Positions 45,378 through 54,477 of a stretch of DNA of 64,000 bases are shown here, piece by piece. A program made the translations under genes and the position numbers. Below the pieces are notes generated by a model. It saw only the letters and a list, made by a program, of their open reading frames with translations, was not told the origin of the DNA and did not search any database. Each line of letters starts with the position of its first letter. Position 1 is the stretch's first letter. This DNA is from Salinirubellus litoreus (GTDB lineage Archaea > Halobacteriota > Halobacteria > Halobacteriales > Haloarculaceae). The DNA is taken from NCBI RefSeq assembly GCF_037335815.1, contig NZ_CP147841.1, positions 3,038,001 to 3,102,000 on the forward strand. The letters are read 5' to 3'.

Positions 45378-45608
45378 TCAGCCGACCGGCCGCGGGCCGT
45401 GCGGAAGTGTCCCCATCCGCTCGGCGAGCGCCTCGGAGAGGGCGAACACGGCCGCCTCGTGCTCCGCCTTCCCGCGGTGGATCGACGCCGGGCTAACGCC
45501 CATCGCGTCGTACTCGGGAGTGGGTATCGGCTCGCCGGTCCGCTCCTCGTGGAAGTCGCGGAGACAGACCAGCAGGCCGTGGACGTAGACGAGTTCTCGC
45601 TTTCTCAT
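45378..45608 (-). CDS. UPF0058 family protein
   Basis: The 76-aa protein (MRKRELVYVHGLLVCLRDFHE, IHRGKAEHEAAVFALSEALAERM) matches the archaeal UPF0058 family: short, helical, with conserved His and Glu. Its function is not known. ATG 45608 gives the family N-terminus. It lies 70 bases upstream of the helicase gene on the same strand and may be cotranscribed. Confidence 0.82.
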   Translation of the reverse strand: MRKRELVYVHGLLVCLRDFHEERTGEPIPTPEYDAMGVSPASIHRGKAEHEAAVFALSEALAERMGTLPHGPRPVG

Positions 45609-45754
45609 TCGGTCCGTAACTACGCGCCGTAGGCGTAAATGAGTGTCTCCGGATGGGTGGGACGCCGGTCCAGTCGGCCAGTTCACACCCTCGCGTTCGT
45701 GACACTGACCGATACAGTCAGAAGGGTTTTGTCCGCAGTGTCCGGGTCGTGTTC

Positions 45755-46168
45755 ATGCCTGGCGAGCCGGTCGACCGCGAGGGGGAGCGCAGCACCGAGC
45801 CCTCGCGGGCGTTCCTCCGGGAGTACTGGGACTGGGTCGCCGTCGCCCTGTTCCTCCTCGTGACGGTCGACATGCTGACGACGATGTTCGCCGCCGCGAC
45901 ACTCGGAGCCGAAGCCGAGGCGAACCCGCTGATGCGCTGGGCGCTGAGACGGGGGACCCCGACGCTCGTAGTGGTGAACGTGATCGTGGTCGTTCTCGCG
46001 ACCGTGTTCTTCTACGGCCTGCGCGAGATGCTCGGCCGAACGCCCGACCGGTACCGCCGATCGTTCTCGCTGCTCGTCGAGGCGTGGCTCGGGCTGCTGG
46101 TGGTCGTCGGCCTGGGCGTGTTCGCGAACAACCTCTCGGTGGTCGTCCTCGGTGCCTCGTTCGTCTGA
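45755..46168 (+). CDS. DUF5658-like membrane protein
   Basis: The 137-aa protein has three to four hydrophobic helices: VAVALFLLVTVDMLTTMFAAA with the DUF5658-type D-x-x-T motif, the loop GAEAEANPLMRWALRRG, LVVVNVIVVVLATVFFYGL and LLVVVGLGVFANNLSVV. The AEANPLM sequence is the family's best-conserved spot. The function is unknown. ATG 45755 is preferred over the longer in-frame start. Confidence 0.72.
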   Translation: MPGEPVDREGERSTEPSRAFLREYWDWVAVALFLLVTVDMLTTMFAAATLGAEAEANPLMRWALRRGTPTLVVVNVIVVVLATVFFYGLREMLGRTPDRYRRSFSLLVEAWLGLLVVVGLGVFANNLSVVVLGASFV

Positions 46169-46315
46169 GGCCGGCCTCCGACGATCCGGATGGGACCGTC
46201 TCCGGCCGGAGGGCTTAGTACGCTCGAACGCCTAGCGTGTCATGGCGTGCCAGACGGATCCGTCGATCACCTTGGGTAGGGAGAGAGCGATCCTGTCACT
46301 CGCACGCCCTCTTCG

Positions 46316-46507
46316 CTACGCCTTTTCGCCGTCCCACCCGCTCCGACAGTCGTCGTCGCAGAAGTGGACGCTCCTCACCGTGTCGCCCTCGACCCACGTG
46401 AGGACCCGGTGACCGACCCCGTACAGCACCGGCTCCCCACAGGTCCCACACCGCGGCGCGTCCTCCTCCGTCACGTCCTCGCCGAGATCCGACGTCGGGT
46501 CCACCAT
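46316..46507 (-). CDS. Small zinc-finger protein
   Basis: The 63-aa acidic protein has RCGTCGEPVLYG and, near its end, VHFCDDDCRSGW, two Cys pairs separated by about 24 residues: a treble-clef-like zinc finger. Such micro-proteins are common in haloarchaea with mostly unknown roles. Confidence 0.72.
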   Translation of the reverse strand: MVDPTSDLGEDVTEEDAPRCGTCGEPVLYGVGHRVLTWVEGDTVRSVHFCDDDCRSGWDGEKA

Positions 46508-46588
46508 CAGAGCCGACGTTCAGGGTCGAGCCACTTAGCCGCTCCCGTTCCGCGACCCGCCTGCCGTCCGCTACTCGCTACACGCCGG

Positions 46589-47452
46589 TCACTCCGAACG
46601 CTCGTAGCCGGAGCCGAACATCCCCGCCGACGTCGGTGCCGGGTCGCCGGGCGTCAGGTTGTAGTTCGAGAAGTCCTCGACGCCCGCCTCGCGGAGGAAC
46701 TCCTCGTCGTAGAGGGCGTTGCCCGTGAACTCCGCGGGGTCACGGCGGAGTACTTCGAGGACGGTGTCGGAGACGATCTCGGGTGTACGCCAGTCGTCCT
46801 CGGTTCCGAGTCCGAAGTAGCGCGTCGCCCGGGTGTCGATGGCCGTCACCGGCCAGAAGGTGTTACAGCCCACGTCGTGTGACGCGAGTTCGCCGGCCAG
46901 CGAGAGGGTGACGAACGTCATCCCCATCTTCGACCAGGCGTACGGAGCCTGTCCTGGGCTCCGATCGGTCGCTATCGGGGGCGCGTTCGTGAGTATCCAC
47001 GACTCCTCGACGCCCTTCAGGTGGTCGGCGAACGCCCGCGAGGTGAGGTACGTCCCGCGGACGTTCACGTCGGTCAGGAGGTCGAACCGGTTCGGCGGGA
47101 GGTCCTCGACGGTGGCCAGCTGGATGGCGCTGGCGTTGTTGATCACGATGTTCACCTCGCCGAAGCGGTCGATGGCCTCCTCGGCCGCGGCCCGGACGTT
47201 CTCCTCGTCGCGGACGTTCAGCCGGACGGCGAGGGCCTCGGCACCACGGTCCTCGACCTCCCAGGCCGTCTGCTCGATCGTCCCCTCGAGGTCGCGCTCC
47301 TCGCCGTAGTCGTCCTCCTCGGTGGTCTTGCCGGTCGAGACGACGTTACAGCCCTGCTCCGCGAGCGCCAGGGCGATGGCCTTCCCGATGCCGCGGGTCG
47401 TCCCGGTGACGAACGCGGTCTTCCCGGCGAGATCCGGCTTCTCGAGACTCAT
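46589..47452 (-). CDS. SDR family oxidoreductase (HSDL2-like)
   Basis: The 287-aa protein has the cofactor motif TGTTRGIGKAIALALAEQG, the NNAS motif in INIVINNASAIQ-type context (residues around 105), and the active-site Y-x3-K in APYAWSKMGMTFV. The sequence WPVTAIDTRATRYF and the C-terminal DEEFLREAGVEDFSNYNL are typical of HSDL2-like short-chain dehydrogenases. The usual Ser of the catalytic triad is not obvious (TNAPPIA), so the active site may be altered. Substrate unknown. Confidence 0.84.
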   Translation of the reverse strand: MSLEKPDLAGKTAFVTGTTRGIGKAIALALAEQGCNVVSTGKTTEEDDYGEERDLEGTIEQTAWEVEDRGAEALAVRLNVRDEENVRAAAEEAIDRFGEVNIVINNASAIQLATVEDLPPNRFDLLTDVNVRGTYLTSRAFADHLKGVEESWILTNAPPIATDRSPGQAPYAWSKMGMTFVTLSLAGELASHDVGCNTFWPVTAIDTRATRYFGLGTEDDWRTPEIVSDTVLEVLRRDPAEFTGNALYDEEFLREAGVEDFSNYNLTPGDPAPTSAGMFGSGYERSE

Positions 47453-47515
47453 GGGTGCCGTTCGAGGGGCCGCGGTAAAGTTCCGTCCCCCTCCCAGACG
47501 CCGCGTCCCGGCTCG

Positions 47516-48697
47516 CTACCGGTCGCGGTCGACGCGCTCGCCGGGGAGCGTGGTCGCGCCCGCCGAGAGCACCACGCCGGGATCGAGGCTGGTGTTGACG
47601 CCGGTCTTCGCGTTCGGGCCGACGACGACCCCGTACTTCCGTCGGTTGGTCGAGACGCGCTCGCCCTTCACCGTCGTCCGGACCGGTTCGCCGTCGTGGC
47701 GGAGGTTCGCCACCTGCGTCCCGGCCCCGAGGTTCACGTCGGGACCGAGGAGGCTGTCGCCGACGTAGCTGAGGTGTGGGACCGTCGCTCCGGACATGAG
47801 GACGCTGTTCTTCACCTCGACGGCGTGTCCGACGTGGGCGTCCTCGCCGAGTAGCGTCGCTCCGCGGACGTACGAGTTCGGCCCGATATCCGCACCCTCC
47901 CGGACTAGCGCCGGACCCTCGACGACCACGCCGGCTTCGACGACGGCACCGTCCTCGACGACCACCGGACCGCGGATCTCGGCGCTCTCGTGGACCTCGC
48001 CCTCGATCCGGTGGTCGAGTTCGGAGAGCTTCCACTCGTTGGCCTCCAGCAGCTCCCAGGGCCGGCCGACGTCCATCCAGCGGTCGAGTTCGACGGCGGT
48101 CACGTCGAACGCCTCGACGGCGCGGGCGAGCACGTCCGTGATCTCGAACTCGCCCCGCTCGGACCGCTCGACGTCCAGCCACTCGACCGCCTCGGCGGGG
48201 AAGGCGTACGCCCCCGCGTTCGCCAGATCCGAGGGCGGGTCGTCGGGTTTCTCGACGACGGCCGTCACCCGTTCCCCGTCCGTCGAGAGGACGCCGTAGT
48301 TCGTCGGATACGCGACCCGATAACCCGCAACGGCCGGGGCCGACTCGAACAGCGACTCGACCCCCTCCGGGTCGTAGAGGTTGTCGCCGTTCAGGACCAC
48401 GAAGGGGCCGTCGAGGTGATCCCCGGCGGCCCCGACCGCGTGGGCCGTCCCGAGCTGTTCCTCCTGGACCGCGTACGAGATGGGGACGTCGCGGTAGCTC
48501 TCGCCGAAGTACTCCCGCACCGCGTCGGCCTCGTAGCCGACGACGAGGATCAGCTCGGTAGCTCCGGCGTCGACCGCCGCGTCGGCGGTGTGGGTCGCGA
48601 GCGGCCGGTCTGCGACCGGGAGCATCGGCTTCGGGACCGTCTCGGTCAGCGGTCGCATCCGGGTTCCCTCCCCGGCTGCGAGGACTACCGTCTGCAT
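47516..48697 (-). CDS. Bifunctional sugar-1-phosphate nucleotidyltransferase (GlmU-like)
   Basis: The 393-aa protein starts with VVLAAGEGTRMRPLTETVPKPMLPV, the nucleotidyltransferase signature, and has FVVLNGDNLYD as the metal-binding motif. From about residue 235 it has hexapeptide repeats of a left-handed beta-helix (IRGPVVVEDGAVVEAGVVVEGPALVREGAD), and ends with GPNAKTGVNTSLDPGVVLSAGATT. It is therefore a nucleotidyltransferase/acetyltransferase of the archaeal GlmU or glucose-1-phosphate thymidylyltransferase type, used for surface glycan precursors. Confidence 0.88.
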   Translation of the reverse strand: MQTVVLAAGEGTRMRPLTETVPKPMLPVADRPLATHTADAAVDAGATELILVVGYEADAVREYFGESYRDVPISYAVQEEQLGTAHAVGAAGDHLDGPFVVLNGDNLYDPEGVESLFESAPAVAGYRVAYPTNYGVLSTDGERVTAVVEKPDDPPSDLANAGAYAFPAEAVEWLDVERSERGEFEITDVLARAVEAFDVTAVELDRWMDVGRPWELLEANEWKLSELDHRIEGEVHESAEIRGPVVVEDGAVVEAGVVVEGPALVREGADIGPNSYVRGATLLGEDAHVGHAVEVKNSVLMSGATVPHLSYVGDSLLGPDVNLGAGTQVANLRHDGEPVRTTVKGERVSTNRRKYGVVVGPNAKTGVNTSLDPGVVLSAGATTLPGERVDRDR

Positions 48698-48961
48698 ACC
48701 CGGGGGACAGGCCAGCCGGTCAAAGGACTACCGGAGCAGGGTCGGCCGCGAGCGAACAGGCGACGGTCGACTCGGGGGTCGGGATGGATGTCCGCAGGGA
48801 GTCGTCGCGCTCGGAGTCGCGGCCCGCCCCGGTCGGCGCTCGCACGCCGCGCACTCCCCGCGGTCGACGGTCAGGTCACGCCGGTCGGTGGTCCCGCTAT
48901 CGCACTTGGACCTCCGGTTGTTCCGGGGTGCTTTTCTCCGGCGCAGCCCCAACCGACCGGT

Positions 48962-49159
48962 ATGAACGTTGGTCTCACCGTGCTGGCCTTCCTGACCGGG
49001 GCCCTCGCTGGAGGGCTGTTCGCCTTCCTGGAGATCCCCGTCCCCGCCCCGCCGACGCTCAGCGGTATCCTCGGTATCGTCGGGATCTACGTCGGGTTCA
49101 AGCTCGTCCAGTTCTCGGGGACGAGCTACGACCTCCTCTCCGCGCTCGGGCTCTCGTGA
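48962..49159 (+). CDS. XapX domain protein
   Basis: The 65-aa protein has two hydrophobic helices (LTVLAFLTGALAGGLFAFL and LSGILGIVGIYVGFKLV) joined by EIPVPAPPT, which is the XapX domain pattern. It is a small membrane protein of unknown function. Its start is about 265 bases from the divergent nucleotidyltransferase start, a gap in which I see no gene. Confidence 0.75.
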   Translation: MNVGLTVLAFLTGALAGGLFAFLEIPVPAPPTLSGILGIVGIYVGFKLVQFSGTSYDLLSALGLS

Positions 49160-49212
49160 TCGTCCGAAGTCCAGTCCGGAACCGATCCAGAGGACGGTGA
49201 CTGGTAACACCG

Positions 49213-50097
49213 TCAGTCGTCCGGGGTATCGCCGTCGGCTCCCCCAGTACCTCGAACCCCGGCCGCTGGTTCACGGACGCTGACATCCCGGTCCGCCATC
49301 GATCGCACGTCCCGGGAGAGGACGTTCCCGGGTTCGGTGGCCGAGGACGGCCTGGAACTGGGGGTGCTCGACCACCGCCCCCCGACTAGCCACCCCAGCA
49401 GGACCAGCCCCTGCACCACGAACAGGTTCGTCACCAGGAAGAACAGCGCTTCCTCGATCGGGAGCCCGACGAGGGTGAGGCCGGTCGTGTACCGCTCCGA
49501 GATCACCCAGATCCCGAGTTCGATGGCCACACGGTCGGCCGTCCAGAGGTAGACGCTCGGGACGAGCACGCCGAGCGCGACCGGGCGACGGAGCGCCCAC
49601 AGGACGGGCCAGCCGAACCCCCACTGGAGGGCGAGGACCGGCCCCGCCCAGGCGACGATCGCCCCGAGGTAGAACGTCGGTTCGCGAGCCAGCAGCGCCA
49701 CCCCGACGGCAGTCACCGCCAGGCCGCCCGCGACCCCCAGCACGCGCTCACGCCGCGTGACGTCGGTCGGCGTCTCCCCGAGCGGAGTCGGCAGCAGCGC
49801 GAGCCACAGCGCCGCGACGACCGGCTGGAGCGCCATGAAGAGGTACTCCTCGACCGGGGCGTGCCAGACCGTCGCCACGACGCGCCCCTCTCCGTACCAC
49901 CAGACCCCCCGCGTGATGAGGTAGTTGTCCCACGGGACGGTGTAGACCAGCGCGACGACGACGAGGACACCGGTCCCAGCCCACCGGGCCCCGGGGGTGA
50001 GCAGTGTCCGACGCCCGTACCGCCGGACGGCGATCCCCAGGAGGACGAGCACCGGGACGAGGAAAACGAGGTGGAACTGGAGGTAGGTGAGTGTCAT
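49213..50097 (-). CDS. crtY: Lycopene beta-cyclase (fused CrtYc-CrtYd type)
   Basis: The 294-aa membrane protein has about seven helices. Each half carries the cyclase signature: YTVPWDNYLITRGVWWYG and WHAPVEEYLFMALQP in the first half, and WTADRVAIELGIWVISERY followed by GLPIEEALFFLVTNLFVVQG in the second. It converts lycopene to beta-carotene, the precursor of retinal. It lies 120 bases downstream of the bacteriorhodopsin gene on the same strand, and may be read from the bop promoter. Confidence 0.9.
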   Translation of the reverse strand: MTLTYLQFHLVFLVPVLVLLGIAVRRYGRRTLLTPGARWAGTGVLVVVALVYTVPWDNYLITRGVWWYGEGRVVATVWHAPVEEYLFMALQPVVAALWLALLPTPLGETPTDVTRRERVLGVAGGLAVTAVGVALLAREPTFYLGAIVAWAGPVLALQWGFGWPVLWALRRPVALGVLVPSVYLWTADRVAIELGIWVISERYTTGLTLVGLPIEEALFFLVTNLFVVQGLVLLGWLVGGRWSSTPSSRPSSATEPGNVLSRDVRSMADRDVSVREPAAGVRGTGGADGDTPDD

Positions 50098-50217
50098 GGG
50101 GCGGTGTGGGCCGGGGACCGGATCGGTTCGGGACGCCCCGGCCGGGGATCCCGATTCGGTCGTTCTGTCGTTCGATCGATTCGGTCGGATCGCTCGGGTC
50201 GGCCCGTGCCGTCCCGA

Positions 50218-50976
50218 TCAGTCGGCCGAACTCCGCGGGGTGGCCTCGGCGGTCTCGGCGGTCCGCACCTGGGCCGCCGCCTCGTCGAGCACGGAGTGGC
50301 TCCGCAGCAGGACGATCCCGAACCCGACCTTCGCGGTCAGGTCGAGCACCATGAACGCGGCCGTCTCCCAGTACAGCGGGAGGATACCGATGGTCCCCTC
50401 GGTGCCGAGGATCCAGACGATGGGGTAGGCCACCCACAGCACGATCAGCATGTTCCGGAGGGTCTTGGTGAGGCTCCGGACCCGCTCGGACTGCTGGGTC
50501 GCGGCCTCCGAGAGGGCCTTCACGAGGAAGTACAGCAGGAACACCAGCGCGGCGCAGCTGATGCCCCACCAGACGATGCGGATCGCGGGGCTCGACGTCA
50601 CGAGCGCGCCCACGAGGCCGGTCACGATCATGAACACGTCGAGACCGACCAGCGTGTAGATGGTGTTACGGCTCGCGCCCGCGAGCAGCGCGAGGTCGAG
50701 CAGCAGGAGCGGCGTCGTGAACAGCCAGTCGGCGTACCTCGCCCAGTAGATGTCCAGCGTCGCGTTGCCGAGTGTCACCTCCGTCAGTCCGAACCCCGTC
50801 GCCATCGCGAAGTACGCCGCGCTCGCGATCGCGGTGATGAAGATGGTGATGATGTAGAACCGCTGCTGTTCGGGGTCCTTCACCGACCACCCACGCGCGA
50901 CGAACGCGAGCGTTCCGAGCGTCATCCCTATCGTCCCGATCCACAGCCAGATCGACTCCGGGCCTGGTTGTGCCAT
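50218..50976 (-). CDS. bop: Bacteriorhodopsin (light-driven proton pump)
   Basis: The 252-aa protein has seven helices and all key bacteriorhodopsin residues: Lys216 for retinal (VLDLTAKVGFG), Asp83 and Asp94 matching Asp85 and Asp96 (YADWLFTTPLLLLDLALL), Arg80 for Arg82, Asp113 for Asp115, Glu193 and Glu204 for the proton release pair, and Asp212. Leu91 matches Leu93, which fits green absorption. The full Asp85/Asp96 pair favours an outward proton pump over a chloride pump or sensory rhodopsin. The C-terminus lacks a transducer. An activator site lies about 80 bases upstream. Confidence 0.95.
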   Translation of the reverse strand: MAQPGPESIWLWIGTIGMTLGTLAFVARGWSVKDPEQQRFYIITIFITAIASAAYFAMATGFGLTEVTLGNATLDIYWARYADWLFTTPLLLLDLALLAGASRNTIYTLVGLDVFMIVTGLVGALVTSSPAIRIVWWGISCAALVFLLYFLVKALSEAATQQSERVRSLTKTLRNMLIVLWVAYPIVWILGTEGTIGILPLYWETAAFMVLDLTAKVGFGIVLLRSHSVLDEAAAQVRTAETAEATPRSSAD

Positions 50977-51057
50977 TGCGTCCTCGAATACGGACTGGGA
51001 GGGTATAACGAACAGACCCTACAGGTTGGGATCGAGAGGCAGATAATGAACGCACTA

Positions 51058-51072
51058 CCGAACTAGTTGGGT
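51058..51072 (-). promoter_or_regulatory. Bat-type upstream activating sequence (UAS) of bop, overlapping the bat stop
   Basis: On the minus strand the sequence reads ACCCAACTAGTTCGG, an exact match to the known Halobacterium bop-type UAS consensus ACCnnACTAGTTnGG. It lies 81 bases before the bop ATG. TATA-like attatc (51042-51047) and ttatac (51002-51007) lie between it and the start, so either could be used; the second would give a nearly leaderless transcript. The bat stop codon (TAG, 51063-51065) is inside the ACTAGT core. Confidence 0.75.
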
Positions 51073-53096
51073 GCGCTCTCGAACTCCGGGTCGAGGACCG
51101 CCCCGACGAGCTTTCGCTGTGCGGCCCTGAGGTGCTGGTGGAACGTCGAGCGCGACACGTCCATCGTCGCCGCGAGTTCGTCGCCCGAGACCGCGTGCGG
51201 CCACTCGAAGAACCCGGCGAGGTAGGCCGTCCGGAGCGCCGTCTCCTGGCGCTCGGTCAGCCGCTCCGTGAGCGAGTCGAGGAACCCCGCGCGCGTACTC
51301 GGGAGCCGTTCCCGCTCGCGTGAGCCGAGCAGCTCGACCGCCGAATAGGTCCCCTGCAGGGAGGTGAACAGCGACCGGGCGGCGGGTCGGTCCGCGACCT
51401 CGACGACGAGTTCGAGCGACTCGCCGTCGGCCTCCAGCCGGCGGATGCTCCCCCCGGCGTCGGCGACGTGCGTGAGGAGCGTCCCGCTCGGACAGCGGAG
51501 TTCGTAGAGCCCCGTCCCCTCGTGGACGGCGATCCGGTCGATTCGGTGGATATCGGCGAGCTCCGCGGCGGCGGGTTCGATCCCCTCGCCGTCGGGATCG
51601 ACCGTCACGAAGGCGATGACCGACCCGTCGTCGCGGTAGATCGACCCCTCGTATCCGACCCTGCAGTCGGCCTCGGCCGCGAGGCCGAGGAGCCCGATCG
51701 AGGGGTCCTCGATGCCGATCTCGAGTTCGACGATCCCGCTCCCGAGGAGGACGCGCCGGCTCTCGAACGCGCTGACCGCGGCCCCGACGGCCCGCCCCAC
51801 GAGCGAGAGCACGGCCTCCTCGGTCTCGTCGAGGGCGTCGGCGTCCTCCGCGTAGACGTTCAACACGCCGTAGAGCGTCTCGCGGTGGGCGATGGGGATG
51901 GCGGCCATCGCCCGGAAGGACTCGGCGAGGCCGCTCGATCCGGGGTGGAGGTCGGCGGCCGTCTCCCCGCGGGCGATCTGGACCCGCCGGGTGCTCGCGG
52001 CACGGGCGGTCGGGTCGGCGGCCTCCGGGTCGTCGGCGTCGATGGTGAGCGACGAGAACGCGTCGGCCTTCGCGCCGGCCCGGACCCGCGGGACGATGAC
52101 GCTGCTCGCGATGGTGCTGTCGCCGATCCAGGCGGCGGCGTAGGGGGTGGCCTCGACCAGCCGCTCGCAGACCCCGGTCTCGATCTCCTCTCGCGTCTCC
52201 GCGCCGACGAGCACCGACGTGACGTCCTGCAGGAGGACCTCGGTACGGTCGATGAGGCGTTCGAGCCGCTCGCTCTCGCGGGAGGCGGCGGTGGCGTACC
52301 GCCGGGCGGCGGCCTCGGCGCGCTTGCGGGCCGTGATGTCGGTCTGGAACCCGACGAAGTGGCTGACCTCGCCCGTCTCGTCGTGGATCGGCGCGATGTC
52401 GACCCGGTTCCAGAACGAACTCCCGTCCTTCCGGTAGTTGACGAGTTCGACCGACACCGGCTCCTCGGCGGCGATGGCCTCGCGCATCGCGGCGACGGTC
52501 TCCGGGTCACTCCCCGTTCCCTGGAGGAACCGACAGTTGCGCCCGAGCGCCTCCGAGCGGTCGTAGCCGGTCATCTCCGTGTAGGACTCGTTCACGTAGA
52601 CCATCGGGTTGTCCGGGAGGTCCGGGTCGGAGATGGTGATGCCGACGGGTGCCTCGTCGATGGCCCGCTGTTTGAGCTCCTCGTCGATGGCCGCCCGGGA
52701 ACGATCGCCGGGCTCCTCGCGCCACGCGACGACGCTCCGTAGCCGCGCCGGGAGCCGGTCGTACCGTTCGCCGTCCGCGACGAGCGGGACGCAGTCGGAG
52801 GCTCCCGCCGCGAACGCCTCGCCGACGCGGGCGTCCTCGGTCAGCACCACCACCGGAATATCCTCGTCGAACGTGCGGATCTCCCGGAGCAGCGAGAGGT
52901 CGTCGCCGTCGTCGGACGAGAGGCTACAGATCACGGCGTCGAACGGCCGCTCGCTCAGCGTCGAGAGCGCCTCCGTCGTACTCCCGGCGGGCTGTACGCG
53001 CAGGCCGTCGCCCTCGAGCACCTCGACCACTTCCTCGCGTCGCCCCGCCTCAAGAACGGCGAGGACGCGGACGGTGCCCTCCTGCGTGACGCTCAT
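51063..53096 (-). CDS. bat: Bat-type transcription activator: receiver-like, LOV/PAS, GAF and HTH_10 domains
   Basis: The 677-aa protein has a receiver-like N-terminus (to about 125), a PAS domain of the LOV type (about 145-256) with GRNCRFLQ (185-192, Cys188), conserved Asn in VNYRKDGSSFWN and Gln251 in GFQTDIT. It continues with a short coiled linker, a GAF domain (about 275-440), a bacterio-opsin-activator middle part (about 450-610) and a C-terminal HTH_10 (LTERQETALRTAYLAGFFEW to MDVSRSTFHQHLRAAQRKL). In Halobacterium, Bat turns on bop under low oxygen and light. The gene lies directly upstream of bop on the same strand. Confidence 0.88.
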   Translation of the reverse strand: MSVTQEGTVRVLAVLEAGRREEVVEVLEGDGLRVQPAGSTTEALSTLSERPFDAVICSLSSDDGDDLSLLREIRTFDEDIPVVVLTEDARVGEAFAAGASDCVPLVADGERYDRLPARLRSVVAWREEPGDRSRAAIDEELKQRAIDEAPVGITISDPDLPDNPMVYVNESYTEMTGYDRSEALGRNCRFLQGTGSDPETVAAMREAIAAEEPVSVELVNYRKDGSSFWNRVDIAPIHDETGEVSHFVGFQTDITARKRAEAAARRYATAASRESERLERLIDRTEVLLQDVTSVLVGAETREEIETGVCERLVEATPYAAAWIGDSTIASSVIVPRVRAGAKADAFSSLTIDADDPEAADPTARAASTRRVQIARGETAADLHPGSSGLAESFRAMAAIPIAHRETLYGVLNVYAEDADALDETEEAVLSLVGRAVGAAVSAFESRRVLLGSGIVELEIGIEDPSIGLLGLAAEADCRVGYEGSIYRDDGSVIAFVTVDPDGEGIEPAAAELADIHRIDRIAVHEGTGLYELRCPSGTLLTHVADAGGSIRRLEADGESLELVVEVADRPAARSLFTSLQGTYSAVELLGSRERERLPSTRAGFLDSLTERLTERQETALRTAYLAGFFEWPHAVSGDELAATMDVSRSTFHQHLRAAQRKLVGAVLDPEFESAPN

Positions 53097-53391
53097 GCGT
53101 TTCAACCGTGCGGAACGATAATTAATGGCACGTCCGGCGACCCCGGGTTCGCGAAGAGCGGGCGGCGAGCGTTCGACCCTCCGCCGAGGCCACCCTGGTC
53201 GTGCTACACCCGGGATCGGTGGCATCCGTCGGTCGCCCGTCGGACTCCATCGTACGCTCGCGGTCCACGGAGCTTCCCGCCGCGCGCGTGCGCGGCGCTC
53301 GATCCCCGTTTCGACTACGCGAGAAGGTCCCACGTGTGCTGCGTGGGTCGGCCGTTCCCCCTCGAAGACGGGGAGAACAGTCGGTCGATAC

Positions 53392-54477
53392 TCAGTCGTC
53401 GGCGGGTGCTTCGGTCCCGGCGAACCCGACCTCCACCTCGCCGGCGTCGAGTTCGGCCTCGACCTCGCGGGCGGCCGCGACCATGTTCTCCATCTTCCGG
53501 TAGGCGGCCTTCCGCGGGAGGAGCTTCACGCCGCAGTCCGGCGAGACGGTGAGCCGCTCGGGCGGGACGATCTCGAACCCCTTCTTGATGTTTCGCTTTA
53601 TTTCCTCGACGGTCTCGACCTCGGCGGAGTGGACGTCGACGACGCCGAGCGCGAGGTCCTTGGTGAACTCCGGCTCGGTGAACACCGGGAGCTGATCGAA
53701 GTCGCCGTTGGTCAGTTCGAGGTCGTACTCGTCGACCGGGAAGTCGAGCATCTCCGGGTAGATCCGCGAGTAGTCGCCGTAACAGACGTGCAGGCCCAGG
53801 CGGACGTCCTCGGGGATGCCGTCGGCGATCCGTTCGAGCGTCTCGCCGACGATGGCGTGGTCGTCCGGGGTGGTGGCGAGCGCCGGCTCGTCGATCTGGA
53901 CGTAGCGCGCGCCGGCCTCGACGAGCTTCTCGACCTCGAGGTTCACGAGTTCGGCGAGGTCGTAGGCCAGCTCCTCCTGTGTGTCGTAGGCCTCGTTGAA
54001 CGACCAGTTCGCAAGCGTGTACGGCCCCGTGATCGGTACCTTCACCGGATGTGAAGCGACCGAGGAGGTGAACTCGAACTCGTCGACCAGCCACGGCTCG
54101 TCGTACGCGACCCCGTCGACGACCGAGGGCTTGTCGAAGTAGTTGTGGCCCCAGACCTTGACGGGACCGTTGAACTCGTAGCCCGCGATCCGGTGGGCGA
54201 AGTACTCGACCATCTCGTTGCGCCGCATCTCCCCGTCCACGACGACGTCGAGCCCCGACCGCTCGTGTTCCTCGGTGATGAGCCGTGCGGCGTCGTCCTT
54301 GGCCTCCCGCCAGTCGTCCTCGTCGAAGTTCTCGCCCTCCTCGTGGCGGTCACGGGCGCGGTTCAGCCAGGTCGGCTTGGGGTAGGAGCCGACGACGGTG
54401 GTCAGCAGGAAGTGCTCGTTCGGGTGGTCCGCCGGTCGGAACTGCTCGCGGGTGTCGGTGTTCGTGTTCGGGCTCAT
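53392..54477 (-). CDS. Methionine synthase, MetE C-terminal (catalytic) type
   Basis: The 361-aa protein has LLTTVVGSYPKPTWLNRAR at the start, VVDGEMRRNEMVEYF, the zinc-ligand pattern LGLHVCYGDYSR (His and Cys) and SPDCGVKLLPRKAAYRKM (second Cys), and ITGPYTLANWSFNEAY. These are the core MetE residues. It would methylate homocysteine; the archaeal methyl donor may be a corrinoid or simple methyl folate/pterin form. It overlaps the upstream MetE-like gene by four bases (ATGA). ATG 54477 follows from that overlap. Confidence 0.85.
   Translation of the reverse strand: MSPNTNTDTREQFRPADHPNEHFLLTTVVGSYPKPTWLNRARDRHEEGENFDEDDWREAKDDAARLITEEHERSGLDVVVDGEMRRNEMVEYFAHRIAGYEFNGPVKVWGHNYFDKPSVVDGVAYDEPWLVDEFEFTSSVASHPVKVPITGPYTLANWSFNEAYDTQEELAYDLAELVNLEVEKLVEAGARYVQIDEPALATTPDDHAIVGETLERIADGIPEDVRLGLHVCYGDYSRIYPEMLDFPVDEYDLELTNGDFDQLPVFTEPEFTKDLALGVVDVHSAEVETVEEIKRNIKKGFEIVPPERLTVSPDCGVKLLPRKAAYRKMENMVAAAREVEAELDAGEVEVGFAGTEAPADD

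Noticed and set aside
44052..45632. 526-codon open frame opposite the helicase gene
   Set aside because: Shadow of the MrfA-type helicase; no motif or promoter.
46169..46315. Possible small gene between the DUF5658-like and zinc-finger genes
   Set aside because: No frame of useful length has a convincing start or composition.
53097..53391. Possible gene or RNA in the 295-base gap between bat and the MetE-like genes
   Set aside because: Short frames only, with no strong start or codon signal and no RNA fold that I can defend.
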